NCBI GenBank assembly: GCA_964511405.1
Contig: CAZEFK010000261.1
Location: 1 to 9,067 of the forward strand
Length of the DNA stretch: 9,067 nucleotides
Direction of reading: 5' to 3'
From: CAZEFK01 sp964511405
Lineage (GTDB): Bacteria; Pseudomonadota; Alphaproteobacteria; Elsterales; Elsteraceae
In this document: positions 1-6,022 of the stretch, one piece after another
Numbering within the stretch: position 1 is the first letter of the stretch
Layout of the letters: each line of letters opens with the position of its first letter
Notes under the pieces: generated by a model
Told to the model about the DNA's origin: nothing
The model's database searches: none
The model's input: the letters and a program-made list of their open reading frames with translations, nothing else
Translations under genes and position numbers: made by a program

Positions 1-81
1 GGCGAGCGGCTGGGGCCGCAGGCGGTGGCGGGCATGGCGGTGGTGGCGACGGGGGTTGCTCTGGCAGCACGGCGGCAATGA
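1..81 (+). CDS. C-terminal end of an EamA/DMT-family transporter (partial)
   Basis: The first frame is open from the window edge to a TGA at 79-81 and encodes 26 residues. It begins GERLGPQ and continues with a glycine-, valine- and alanine-rich hydrophobic stretch before ending AARRQ. That pattern (GERL, a short polar stretch, a final membrane helix with GVAL, then a short basic tail) is the usual end of EamA-type drug/metabolite transporters of the inner membrane, where the last of ten helices follows a conserved GE. The stop overlaps the next gene's ATG as ATGA, which supports a real upstream gene in the same operon. Only the last helix is visible, so the substrate cannot be inferred and another small membrane protein family is possible. 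Confidence 0.6.
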   Translation, partial: GERLGPQAVAGMAVVATGVALAARRQ

Positions 82-653
82 CGACAGCAGCGGAAGACTA
101 TTGGGTCTTCGCCTATGGCTCGCTCATCTGGAACCCCGAGTTCCCTTACATCGACAAGGCGCCGGCTCTGCTGCGCGGCTATCACCGCAGCTTCTGCCTG
201 TATTCCTGGCACTATCGTGGCACCCGCGACCGCCCGGGCCTGGTGCTGGGCCTGGACCGCGGCGGCTCCTGCCGCGGCGTGGTGTTCCGGGTCGCTGCCG
301 CCGATGCCGCCCAGGCCAAGGAGCTGCTGTGGGAGCGCGAGATGATCGGCCACGCCTATCGCCCGGTTCAGGTGCCGGTGGCCCATGCCGGCGGCCGGGT
401 GACCGCGCAGACCTTCGTGGTGCTGCGCGACAATCCGCAATATGCCGGCGGCCTGGATCCGGAATCGACGGCCCGGCTGATCGCGACCAGCTGCGGCGAC
501 CGCGGCGCCAACACCGACTATCTCTGGAACACCGTCGCGCACCTGCATGACATGGGCATCGCCGACGCCGGCCTCGACGCCCTGGCGCGGCGGGTGCGCG
601 AGCTGTGCGCCCGCGGCTGCACCCGGCCCGAGCTGCCGCGCGTCGAGGCGTGA
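78..653 (+). CDS. chaC: ChaC-type glutathione-specific gamma-glutamylcyclotransferase
   Basis: The 191-aa product matches the ChaC family, cytosolic enzymes that cleave the gamma-glutamyl bond of glutathione to give 5-oxoproline and Cys-Gly. Visible hallmarks are the N-terminal substrate-loop motif YGSLIWNP (residues 13-20), the RGYHRSFCL strand (33-41), a GLVLGLD..G.C.GVVFRV core, and a WEREM segment (85-89) followed by HAY, where E88 aligns with the catalytic glutamate of the RE motif. A late GANTDYL segment (143-149) matches the family's GxN.eYL motif. The length is normal for bacterial ChaC. The ATG at 78 overlaps the upstream stop as ATGA, which fixes the start and suggests translational coupling. 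The stop overlaps the next gene's GTG. The family is clear; activity on glutathione is inferred from homology. Confidence 0.92.
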   Translation: MTTAAEDYWVFAYGSLIWNPEFPYIDKAPALLRGYHRSFCLYSWHYRGTRDRPGLVLGLDRGGSCRGVVFRVAAADAAQAKELLWEREMIGHAYRPVQVPVAHAGGRVTAQTFVVLRDNPQYAGGLDPESTARLIATSCGDRGANTDYLWNTVAHLHDMGIADAGLDALARRVRELCARGCTRPELPRVEA

Positions 654-1432
654 GCGACCCGCCGCATACACGGGCGAGCCTGGGCCAGGACCTGCGCCAT
701 CTGGGCCTGCGCCCGGGCATGACGGTGCTGGCCCACACCGCCATGAGCCGCCTGGGCTGGGTGTGCGGCGGCCCGGTCGCGGTGATCCAGGCCTTGCTGG
801 ACGCCATCGCGCCCGACGGCACCCTGGTGATGCCGGCATTCTCCAGCGACCTGACCGACCCCGCGCAGTGGACCGACCCGCCGGTGCCGGTGCCCTGGAT
901 CGCGCCGATCCGCGCCGCCATGCCGCCCTTCGATCCGCAGATCACGCCGACCCGCGGCATGGGCCGGATCGCCGAGCTGTTCCGCACCTGGCCCGGGACC
1001 TTGCGCAGCGGGCACCCGATCTGCTCGTTCGCCGCGCGCGGCCGCAATGCCCGCATGCTGCTGGCCGAGCACCCGCTGGAGGACGCCTTCGGCGAGCGGT
1101 CGCCGCTGGCCCGCCTGTACGAGCGCGCGGCCATGGTCCTGCTGCTGGGCGTCGGTTTCGAGGTGTGCACCGCCTTCCATTTGGCCGAGCCGCGCGCCCG
1201 GCCCGACCGGCCCCCGGTGTCCCAGGGCACGGCGCAGCTGCTGGACGGCCGCCGCCGCTGGGTCGAGTTCCAGGCCTATCCCCATGACGATGGGCCGTTT
1301 GCGGCGATCGGCGCTGATTTCGCGGCGGGCGGGCTGGTCGCAGACGGCCGCGTCGGCGGCGCCGAAGCCCGGTTCCTGCCGCTGCCCGAGGCAGTCGACT
1401 TCGCTACCGGCTGGCTGCGCCGCGCGCAATGA
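650..1432 (+). CDS. AAC(3)-family aminoglycoside-type N-acetyltransferase
   Basis: The 260-aa product belongs to the antibiotic N-acetyltransferase (AAC(3)) family, which uses acetyl-CoA to acetylate an amino group. Motifs seen in order: HTAMSRLGWVCGG (29-41), a GTLVMPAFS strand (57-65), TRGMGRIAELFR (101-112), LRSGHPICSFAARG (118-131) and LLLGVGFEVCTAFHLAE (164-180). H177 in the last motif corresponds to the conserved active-site histidine region of the family. I chose the GTG at 650, because GTGA overlaps the chaC stop and the resulting length is typical; an in-frame ATG at 605 would add 15 basic residues lying inside chaC. Many chromosomal members act on small metabolites or coenzymes rather than antibiotics, so resistance should not be assumed. 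The 3' end overlaps the convergent esterase gene by 29 bp. Confidence 0.88.
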   Translation: MSDPPHTRASLGQDLRHLGLRPGMTVLAHTAMSRLGWVCGGPVAVIQALLDAIAPDGTLVMPAFSSDLTDPAQWTDPPVPVPWIAPIRAAMPPFDPQITPTRGMGRIAELFRTWPGTLRSGHPICSFAARGRNARMLLAEHPLEDAFGERSPLARLYERAAMVLLLGVGFEVCTAFHLAEPRARPDRPPVSQGTAQLLDGRRRWVEFQAYPHDDGPFAAIGADFAAGGLVADGRVGGAEARFLPLPEAVDFATGWLRRAQ

Positions 1433-2510
1433 GGCGCCAGGCGCGCTGGACCAGCGACTCCGCCGGCGGACGGACCATCGGCGGCCCGTCTACGGGCGGC
1501 TGGTCCGCGGGCGGCTTGGCCACGCCCCAGGCGCGCGCGATCTGGTCGGTCGACGAGATGCCGGCATCCAGGAAGAACGGCGCCGGCCGGCCGTAGCGGC
1601 GGTCGGGATCGATGGCATGCGGGTCGATCGGCGCGCCATGCACCATGCCGTCGATCAGGTTGAGCGTCACCAGCTCCTCGCCCCAGCGGCTGCGCCAGAC
1701 CCGGCGCAGATGGCCGCGGGCGCGCTCCTCCACCGACCACTCCAGGGACAGGCCGTGGACGTCGGTCCATTGCTTGGCCAGCTCGGCGGCGTTCAGCGGC
1801 GTGACCGTGCTGTCCGCGGTGCCGTGCCAGATCGACACCGCGGGCCAGGGGCCGGCATGGGGCGACGCGCCACGCACCCGGTCGCCCCAATCCTTGGCCG
1901 GCCGCGTGTGGCCCTGGAACATGGCGTCCAGGGCCTGGCGCACGTCGCCGGCGGACCCGTACGGCAGGCCGGCGATGATCGCGCCGCCGGCGAACAGCTC
2001 GGGATAGGTCGCCAGCAGGGCGGCAGCCATGGCGCCGCCGGCCGACAGGCCGGTGACGAAGATGCGGCGGCGGTCGAGTCCGTGGTCGGCGACCATCCGC
2101 TCGATCATGCCGCGGATCGACGCCACCTCCCCGGACCCGCGGGTGGTGTCCTCGGGCTCGAACCAGTTGAAGCAGCCCCTGGGGTTGTTGGCGACGCGCT
2201 GCTCCGGGCAGAGCAGGGCAAAGCCGTGGCGGTCGGCGCAGTCCGACCAGCCGCTGCCGCGATCGAACTCGGCGGCGGTCTGCAGGCAGCCATGCAGCGC
2301 CACCACCAGCGGCGCCGACGCGGGCAACCTGTCGGGCCGATGGGTCAGCATGCGCAGATTGCCGGGATCGGCGCCGAACGCGCCGACCTCGACCAGCCGG
2401 CCGGGATCGGCGTCGGACGGCGGCGCCGGCGCCCGCGCCGCCGCGGCCAAGGTCTCCCAGCGTCGGCGATAGCGGGTCAGCTGGTCGATCGTGCCGTTCA
2501 ATCCGAGCAT
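1404..2510 (-). CDS. PHB depolymerase family esterase (alpha/beta hydrolase)
   Basis: The 368-aa product resembles the esterase/PHB depolymerase family, serine hydrolases that cleave short-chain polyhydroxyalkanoates or related esters such as feruloyl or acetyl esters. The core starts with PLVVALHGCLQTAAEF (67-82), whose LHGC provides the oxyanion hole. GLSAGGAM (154-161) carries nucleophile S156, HGTADSTVTP (229-238) supplies the probable acid D233, and GMVHGAP (288-294) the probable histidine H291. FNWFEPEDTTRGSGE (114-128) is another family signature. No convincing signal peptide is visible, although secreted relatives exist. A proline-rich linker (about 332-349) precedes a short basic C-terminus. 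I chose the ATG at 2510 because a purine-rich GGAAGGAAG lies just upstream and homologous proteins start with a similar MLGLN-type region; an extension to 2615 would overlap the upstream gene. Substrate is uncertain. Confidence 0.88.
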   Translation of the reverse strand: MLGLNGTIDQLTRYRRRWETLAAAARAPAPPSDADPGRLVEVGAFGADPGNLRMLTHRPDRLPASAPLVVALHGCLQTAAEFDRGSGWSDCADRHGFALLCPEQRVANNPRGCFNWFEPEDTTRGSGEVASIRGMIERMVADHGLDRRRIFVTGLSAGGAMAAALLATYPELFAGGAIIAGLPYGSAGDVRQALDAMFQGHTRPAKDWGDRVRGASPHAGPWPAVSIWHGTADSTVTPLNAAELAKQWTDVHGLSLEWSVEERARGHLRRVWRSRWGEELVTLNLIDGMVHGAPIDPHAIDPDRRYGRPAPFFLDAGISSTDQIARAWGVAKPPADQPPVDGPPMVRPPAESLVQRAWRLIARGAASR

Positions 2511-2575
2511 GGGATCTTCCTTCCACCTGCGGCCGGGAGAACGGCAGCCTTCCCCAGATGGTGCGGTGCAGCATA

Positions 2576-2591
2576 GAGCGCAACCGCGCTC
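2576..2591 (-). other. Short hairpin at the alpha/beta hydrolase stop codon
   Basis: GAGCGC and GCGCTC form a perfect 6-bp stem around a 4-nt loop, overlapping the TGA of the upstream hydrolase. No T-run follows on the minus strand, so it is at best a weak pause or processing site between two co-oriented genes 79 bp apart. The rest of the gap (2511-2575) holds only the esterase ribosome binding site. Confidence 0.25.
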
Positions 2592-3549
2592 AGATCGTCG
2601 GTCCCGGCATGGCATCCTGTCCCGACAGGAATGCCTCGGTCTCGCGATGGAGGGCGAAGCGGCCGGATTCCAGGTGCATCAGGTGGGTGCCGTGGCCGAG
2701 CTTGACGTCACGCTTGATCGGCGCCGCTGTGAAGCCGTCGAACAGGGTCCGGGCATCGTCGTCGGTAGTCAGGGAATCCCATTCGCCGCGCAGGATCGCA
2801 ACCGGCGCGCGGATCTGGCCGGGATCGTAGGGCAGGCGCCCGCTCCACGCGGCGGCGATGTCGCTGGCCGGGCCGGCCGGGACGCGCACGGCCGGCGGCC
2901 GGCGCGACCGGGCGCCGGGATCGCTGTCCAGGTAGCGCTGGCCCCAGGTCTCGAACGCGCCGCGGTCGAGCACCGCCGCCGCCCCGGCCGGCACGTCGGC
3001 AACGAAGCGCGCCCACTGGTCGTCCAGGGTCACCTCGCGCCAGGCCGGCTGCGGTGTCGCCGGAGCGATACCCGTGCGCGGCGCAATCGGACCGAACAGC
3101 GCCAACCGGTCGACCAGCTCGGGGCAGCGCGCGGCGAAGCAGCCGGTCGCCAGGGTGCCCCAGGAATGGGCGACGATCGACGGTACGGCGCCGGTGCGCT
3201 CGCGGATGAACCGGACCGCGACCTCGATCTGGCGGCTGGCCAGCTCGGCCGTGCCCAAGGGCGGAGCCGCGTCGGGCGGCCCGGCCATCTCGGGATAGCG
3301 GTCGGACCGGCCATAGCCCAAAAAATCCAGGCCCCAGACGTCGAACCCGACACGGTTCAGCGCATCGCGCCAGGACCCACCGGCGAATCGGTAGGCGATC
3401 GACAGGCTGGACGGGAAGGTGGCGCCATGGACGTACAGCACCGGGCGCTGCCCGTCTCCGGCCGAGACTCCGGCCGCCGGCTGCCGGCACAACGCCAAGG
3501 ACAGCCCCGCAACGGGGCTCGGAATGCGGAACCAGGTTTCGTCGGACAT
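2590..3549 (-). CDS. Alpha/beta hydrolase fold protein
   Basis: The 319-aa product is an alpha/beta hydrolase. PVLYVHGATFPSSLS (36-50) holds the HG oxyanion-loop motif and GFDVWGLDFLGYGRSD (68-83) matches the second conserved block. The nucleophile elbow is AHSWGT (127-132) with S129; its first position is alanine instead of the usual glycine, a tolerated variant. The likely acid is D258 in LRGEWDSLT and the likely base H286 or H289 in GHGTHLMHLE. No signal peptide is evident, so it is probably cytoplasmic. The ATG at 3549 has GAGG six bases upstream. It precedes the esterase gene on the same strand with a 79-bp gap, so co-transcription is plausible. The reaction cannot be read from sequence; lipase, esterase, epoxide hydrolase and haloalkane dehalogenase relatives share this fold. 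Confidence 0.85.
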   Translation of the reverse strand: MSDETWFRIPSPVAGLSLALCRQPAAGVSAGDGQRPVLYVHGATFPSSLSIAYRFAGGSWRDALNRVGFDVWGLDFLGYGRSDRYPEMAGPPDAAPPLGTAELASRQIEVAVRFIRERTGAVPSIVAHSWGTLATGCFAARCPELVDRLALFGPIAPRTGIAPATPQPAWREVTLDDQWARFVADVPAGAAAVLDRGAFETWGQRYLDSDPGARSRRPPAVRVPAGPASDIAAAWSGRLPYDPGQIRAPVAILRGEWDSLTTDDDARTLFDGFTAAPIKRDVKLGHGTHLMHLESGRFALHRETEAFLSGQDAMPGPTI

Positions 3550-3571
3550 CGGCGACCTCGCTTGCGGTCTT

Positions 3572-3601
3572 GGAGCGGCAGGAACTGTGCCCTGCCGCTC
3601 C
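3572..3601 (-). terminator. Strong GC-rich hairpin between the lipoprotein and hydrolase genes
   Basis: GGAGCGGCAGG (3572-3582) and CCTGCCGCTCC (3591-3601) form a perfect 11-bp stem around the 8-nt loop at 3583-3590. It lies downstream of the lipoprotein and upstream of the alpha/beta hydrolase start on the minus strand, where a terminator would be expected. No T-run follows in either direction, so it is not a canonical intrinsic terminator. It could act as a T-less terminator, an mRNA 3'-end stabiliser or a leader structure for the hydrolase. A second hairpin (TTCGGC/GCCGAA, 3623-3638) sits closer to the lipoprotein stop. Confidence 0.45.
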
Positions 3602-3646
3602 GACGCCGTCCGGCGCGGTCGCTTCGGCCCGAGCCGAAACGTCGGG

Positions 3647-4045
3647 CTATTGCTTGACCATCGTAAGATTGACCGGGGAATCGTACTTGTTATCGGCCCC
3701 GGTGCCCGAGTCCACAGCCCACGCGACGCCGCCCGTCAGGACGCCGCCCAGAATGTCGGCGACGGTGGCGCCGGCGACGCCGGAATGGTTGACGAAGGTC
3801 GCTTCCTGATAGCCGTCCTTGGTGCAACGAACCAAGATGTCCTCTTTGGTCTTGCGAACCGTCGCCGTCCCGGGCGTGGTCGGAATCGTGGCGATGCTGC
3901 TACCTTGCCGCTCGAGCCTGCAGGTCGCGCCGCCCGGGTTGGTGTTGACCGCAATATCTTGCGAAGTGCCGTCGAAAATAGCTGCGCATCCGGACAATGC
4001 AGCCGAAGCGAGAAGTAGCTGCATCATGTGACCGAAATGTTTCAT
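3647..4045 (-). CDS. Small outer-membrane-type lipoprotein, function unknown
   Basis: The 132-aa protein starts with MKHFGHMMQLLLASAALSGC, a lipoprotein signal peptide with lipobox LSGC, so C20 should be lipidated. The next residue is alanine, not aspartate, which favours outer-membrane sorting by Lol. The mature part reads AAIFDGTSQDIAVNTNPGG (21-39), resembling the small beta-rich PEGA-like module found in many proteobacterial lipoproteins, followed by a TPGTATV strand, a CTKDGYQ turn (74-80), a glycine-rich hydrophobic segment (about 93-111) and a conserved-looking DSGTGADNKYDSPVNL end (112-127). Such proteins are sometimes mislabelled as initiation factor 2; I see no such domain. The start at 4045 is chosen over 4102 because GGAGG precedes it by five bases and it gives a clean signal peptide. 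Base composition is visibly less GC-rich than its neighbours. Confidence 0.82.
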   Translation of the reverse strand: MKHFGHMMQLLLASAALSGCAAIFDGTSQDIAVNTNPGGATCRLERQGSSIATIPTTPGTATVRKTKEDILVRCTKDGYQEATFVNHSGVAGATVADILGGVLTGGVAWAVDSGTGADNKYDSPVNLTMVKQ

Positions 4046-4050
4046 AATCG

Positions 4051-4055
4051 CCTCC
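4051..4055 (-). promoter_or_regulatory. Ribosome binding site that fixes the lipoprotein start
   Basis: On the minus strand GGAGG lies five bases before the ATG at 4045. It is the best Shine-Dalgarno sequence in the window. It decides in favour of the start that leaves a proper lipoprotein signal peptide rather than the in-frame ATG at 4102. Confidence 0.75.
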
Positions 4056-4072
4056 GCTGTTTTAGCTAGGCG

Positions 4073-4102
4073 AACTATCCGATAAATCAGAAAACCGCGC
4101 AA
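4073..4102 (-). promoter_or_regulatory. Possible promoter for the lipoprotein gene
   Basis: The 78-bp gap between the sulfotransferase stop and the lipoprotein start is AT-rich relative to its surroundings. On the minus strand it contains TTGCGC (4102-4097) and ATAGTT (4078-4073) with an 18-base spacer, a loose match to a housekeeping promoter. The match is weak and rests mostly on the local base composition and the presence of an independent ribosome binding site. Confidence 0.25.
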
Positions 4103-4123
4103 GTTGCATCGAATGCCGATAAT

Positions 4124-4942
4124 CTACAGCCGATAGCCCAGCCGCGCCATCATCGGCCCGTGGTCGCGGACGATGCGGTTGGCCTGCGCGGGCGTCAGGC
4201 TGTCGCGCCAGCCGCCGGCGACGCCGCGGCGGAAGAACTGCGCCATGCGCGCCGGCCGCTCGATGAAGCCGGCGCCGGCCTCCTGGGCCTGGAGGGTGTC
4301 GAAGCGCGAGGCCGCGACCGCAATTGCCACGGCCTCGGCCGACGCCTCCAGGCCGACGAACCGGGCGACGCCGCCCAGGCGGCTTGCCGGGTCGGCGGCC
4401 ATGTGCTCGTAGCGGAGCAGGTGGACCGGCACGCCCGGTCCATCGAGCCAGCTCTCGACATGGGCGCTCCAGCTCGACAGACGCTGCGGCAGCTGCGCCG
4501 CCAGCCCGGGGCCGGTCCGCGCGATGGTGTTGGCGGGGTCGGCCATGGCGGCGATCGCTTCGTCGATGGTCTTGCCCAGATGGTGGGCGAACGACACGGC
4601 AACGTCGCGCGGATCGCGCACGATGCAGACCACGCCGGCGGTCGCGTCAACCGGGAACAGGGCCGGCTGCCAGGCGTCGTGGACCTTGAGGATCAACGGT
4701 TCGGTGGCCTCGGCCGCCAGGACCCGGTAGCAGGCCGGACGCACCGCCTCGATCTCGGCATCGGTCAGCAAGGACGACGGCACGCCCGCGACATGGTCGA
4801 ACCAGGGCCGCGCCGCGGCGATCGGGATGTCCAGGGCATTGAGGTCGACCGCGCCGCCGTCCCGGCGCAGGCTCGCCAGGAACGCGCGCACCCAGGTGTT
4901 GCCCGACTTCGGATAGGACGCCAGCCACCAGATGCCGGTCAT
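4124..4942 (-). CDS. PAPS-dependent sulfotransferase domain protein
   Basis: The 272-aa protein is a cytosolic-type sulfotransferase that would move a sulfuryl group from PAPS to a hydroxyl or amine of an unknown acceptor. The 5'-phosphosulfate loop YPKSGNTW (10-17) lies near the N-terminus with K12. KVHDA (86-90) carries the candidate catalytic base H88. The 3'-phosphate motif VRDPRDVAVS (108-117) supplies R109 and S117. The C-terminal FFRRGVAGGWRDSLTP (236-251) matches the RxGxxGxWR cofactor-binding motif, and LRYEHMAADP (176-185) is another family block. All key elements are present, so it should be active. It lies 9 bases after the present stop of the kinase-like gene; an AGGG sequence just upstream of its ATG could serve as ribosome binding site. 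It is the last gene of the three-enzyme operon. The acceptor (peptide, glycan, lipid or small molecule) cannot be deduced. Confidence 0.9.
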   Translation of the reverse strand: MTGIWWLASYPKSGNTWVRAFLASLRRDGGAVDLNALDIPIAAARPWFDHVAGVPSSLLTDAEIEAVRPACYRVLAAEATEPLILKVHDAWQPALFPVDATAGVVCIVRDPRDVAVSFAHHLGKTIDEAIAAMADPANTIARTGPGLAAQLPQRLSSWSAHVESWLDGPGVPVHLLRYEHMAADPASRLGGVARFVGLEASAEAVAIAVAASRFDTLQAQEAGAGFIERPARMAQFFRRGVAGGWRDSLTPAQANRIVRDHGPMMARLGYRL

Positions 4943-4951
4943 GGCTGGGCC

Positions 4952-5200
4952 CTAGCGGGGGCCATGTCGGCCTCGATCCGGGCGGCCGTGGCCGGCAGCC
5001 GCTCGATCCCGGCCCACAGCGGCAGGCGGCGTGCCGGGACTGCCGCGCTCAGCCGGATGACGGCGTCGTTGAGGGCTAGCGGGGGCCATGTCGGCCTCGA
5101 TCCGGGCGGCCGTGGCCGGCAGCCGCTCGATCCCGGCCCACAGCGGCAGGCGGCGTGCCGGGACTGCCGCGCTCAGCCGGATGACGGCGTCGTTGAGGGC
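4952..5200. repeat. Perfect 124-bp tandem direct duplication
   Basis: Bases 4952-5075 are repeated immediately at 5076-5199 with no mismatch that I can find; matching runs one base further (5076 and 5200 are both C) and fails at 4951/5075 and 5077/5201. There are exactly two copies. The repeat lies in the 3' part of the kinase-like gene, and since 124 leaves a remainder of one when divided by three, it shifts the reading frame. It is not a CRISPR array or an insertion sequence, as it has no spacers, no inverted ends and no target-site duplication. Perfect identity points to a recent event or to an assembly artefact. Confidence 0.95.
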
Positions 5201-6022
5201 GATCGGCGGGACGATGCGGGTCGCGGCGCGGCCACCCGCCACCAGATGGCGCAGCCGATCGGCCGCGGCCGGCCCATCCACCGGCGTGATCGCGTCCTGA
5301 TCGGGCCCGCGCGCCGATTCCACGAGATAGAGCCGGTCCAGGCGCACGGGCGCGGGGTCGAATGCCGCGACCGGCACGCGGTAGCGCGGGCGATCCTGGC
5401 GGTCCCGGCCGAGGCCGGAGCGGCCGATGCCCAGCGCCTCGATGCTGTCCTCCCAGAGGGCCTGAAGCGGCAGACCGGGCAGCAGCAGCGGTCCGCCGAG
5501 GGCGCCGAGATCGATCACCGCCACCGCATCGGCGGCCAGCCGGTGTCCGCGGGCGACCAGCGCCGCGGCCAAGGTCGACTTGCCGGCCGCCGAGGGCCCG
5601 ACCAGCGCGGCCCCGCGGCCGCCGATGGTGACGGCCGATGCGATCAGGGGCAGCAGCCCGCGTTGTAGGGCCAGGACCGCCAGCACCGGCCCCGGCAGGA
5701 AGGCCGGCCAGTCCGCGGCGTCGGACGCCGCCGGATCGACCACGATGTCACGGCCGCCGCGGATCGCGATCCGCGCGGCCCGGCCGACCACCAGCCGCAC
5801 GGCGCGATCCCGGCCGACCTGCAGGATGGGGCCGTCCTCGACCGGATCGGCCAGGTCGGGCACCGGACCGAAGCGGATCGTGACCTGGGGCGGGCGGTCG
5901 TCGCCGTCCCAGGGCCAAAGGCCAGGCAGGGCCATCTCGGCCGCAACCCGCCAGCAGCAGATCCGGTAGTCCGTCGGCACACCCCCGGCATAGCGCGCGG
6001 CCGGTCGGATGGCCAGCCTCAT
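4952..6022 (-). CDS. HPr kinase-like P-loop protein with duplicated, frameshifted 3' end
   Basis: The 356-aa product resembles HprK-related kinases, ATP-dependent serine kinases distantly related to HPr kinase/phosphorylase and found in modification clusters. After an N-terminal beta-rich region comes PGPVLAVLALQRGLLPLIASAV (110-131), equivalent to the family's LHASAV block, then Walker A GPSAAGKST (142-150) with K148. LAADAVAVIDL (162-172) replaces the usual DD pair, and LPGLPLQALWEDS (181-193) follows. Two common family residues differ: the histidine of LHA is isoleucine (I127) and the second aspartate is alanine (A166). The start overlaps the PIMT-like stop as ATGA. Residues 1-315 are in the original frame. 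The 124-bp duplication then adds 41 residues containing ten arginines; without it the protein would end ...MAPARAQP at 319 aa, with its TGA overlapping the sulfotransferase ATG. The catalytic core is intact, but the native C-terminal residues are lost. Confidence 0.78.
   Translation of the reverse strand: MRLAIRPAARYAGGVPTDYRICCWRVAAEMALPGLWPWDGDDRPPQVTIRFGPVPDLADPVEDGPILQVGRDRAVRLVVGRAARIAIRGGRDIVVDPAASDAADWPAFLPGPVLAVLALQRGLLPLIASAVTIGGRGAALVGPSAAGKSTLAAALVARGHRLAADAVAVIDLGALGGPLLLPGLPLQALWEDSIEALGIGRSGLGRDRQDRPRYRVPVAAFDPAPVRLDRLYLVESARGPDQDAITPVDGPAAADRLRHLVAGGRAATRIVPPIALNDAVIRLSAAVPARRLPLWAGIERLPATAARIEADMAPASPQRRRHPAERGSPGTPPAAVGRDRAAAGHGRPDRGRHGPR

Noticed and set aside
605..649. Earlier ATG start for the AAC(3)-family gene
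   Set aside because: The extra residues are basic, lie entirely inside chaC and have no family match; the GTG at 650 gives a 4-base overlap and normal length.
650..1432. Calling the acetyltransferase an antibiotic resistance gene
   Set aside because: Family membership is clear, but many chromosomal AAC(3)-fold proteins do not modify aminoglycosides, and nothing nearby suggests a resistance element.
1047..2576. Long plus-strand frame opposite the esterase
   Set aside because: It is antisense to a protein with an intact catalytic triad and has no family features of its own.
2491..3657. Plus-strand frame opposite the alpha/beta hydrolase
   Set aside because: Composition is typical of a high-GC shadow frame and no motif is present; the minus strand has the hydrolase motifs.
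4952..5200. CRISPR or satellite array
   Set aside because: There are only two long contiguous copies without spacers, in coding sequence; it is a simple tandem duplication.
4160..5668. Long plus-strand frame opposite the sulfotransferase and kinase-like genes
   Set aside because: It is rich in R, G, A and Q with no recognisable domain and contains a repeat only because of the 124-bp duplication. The minus-strand proteins carry clear motifs.
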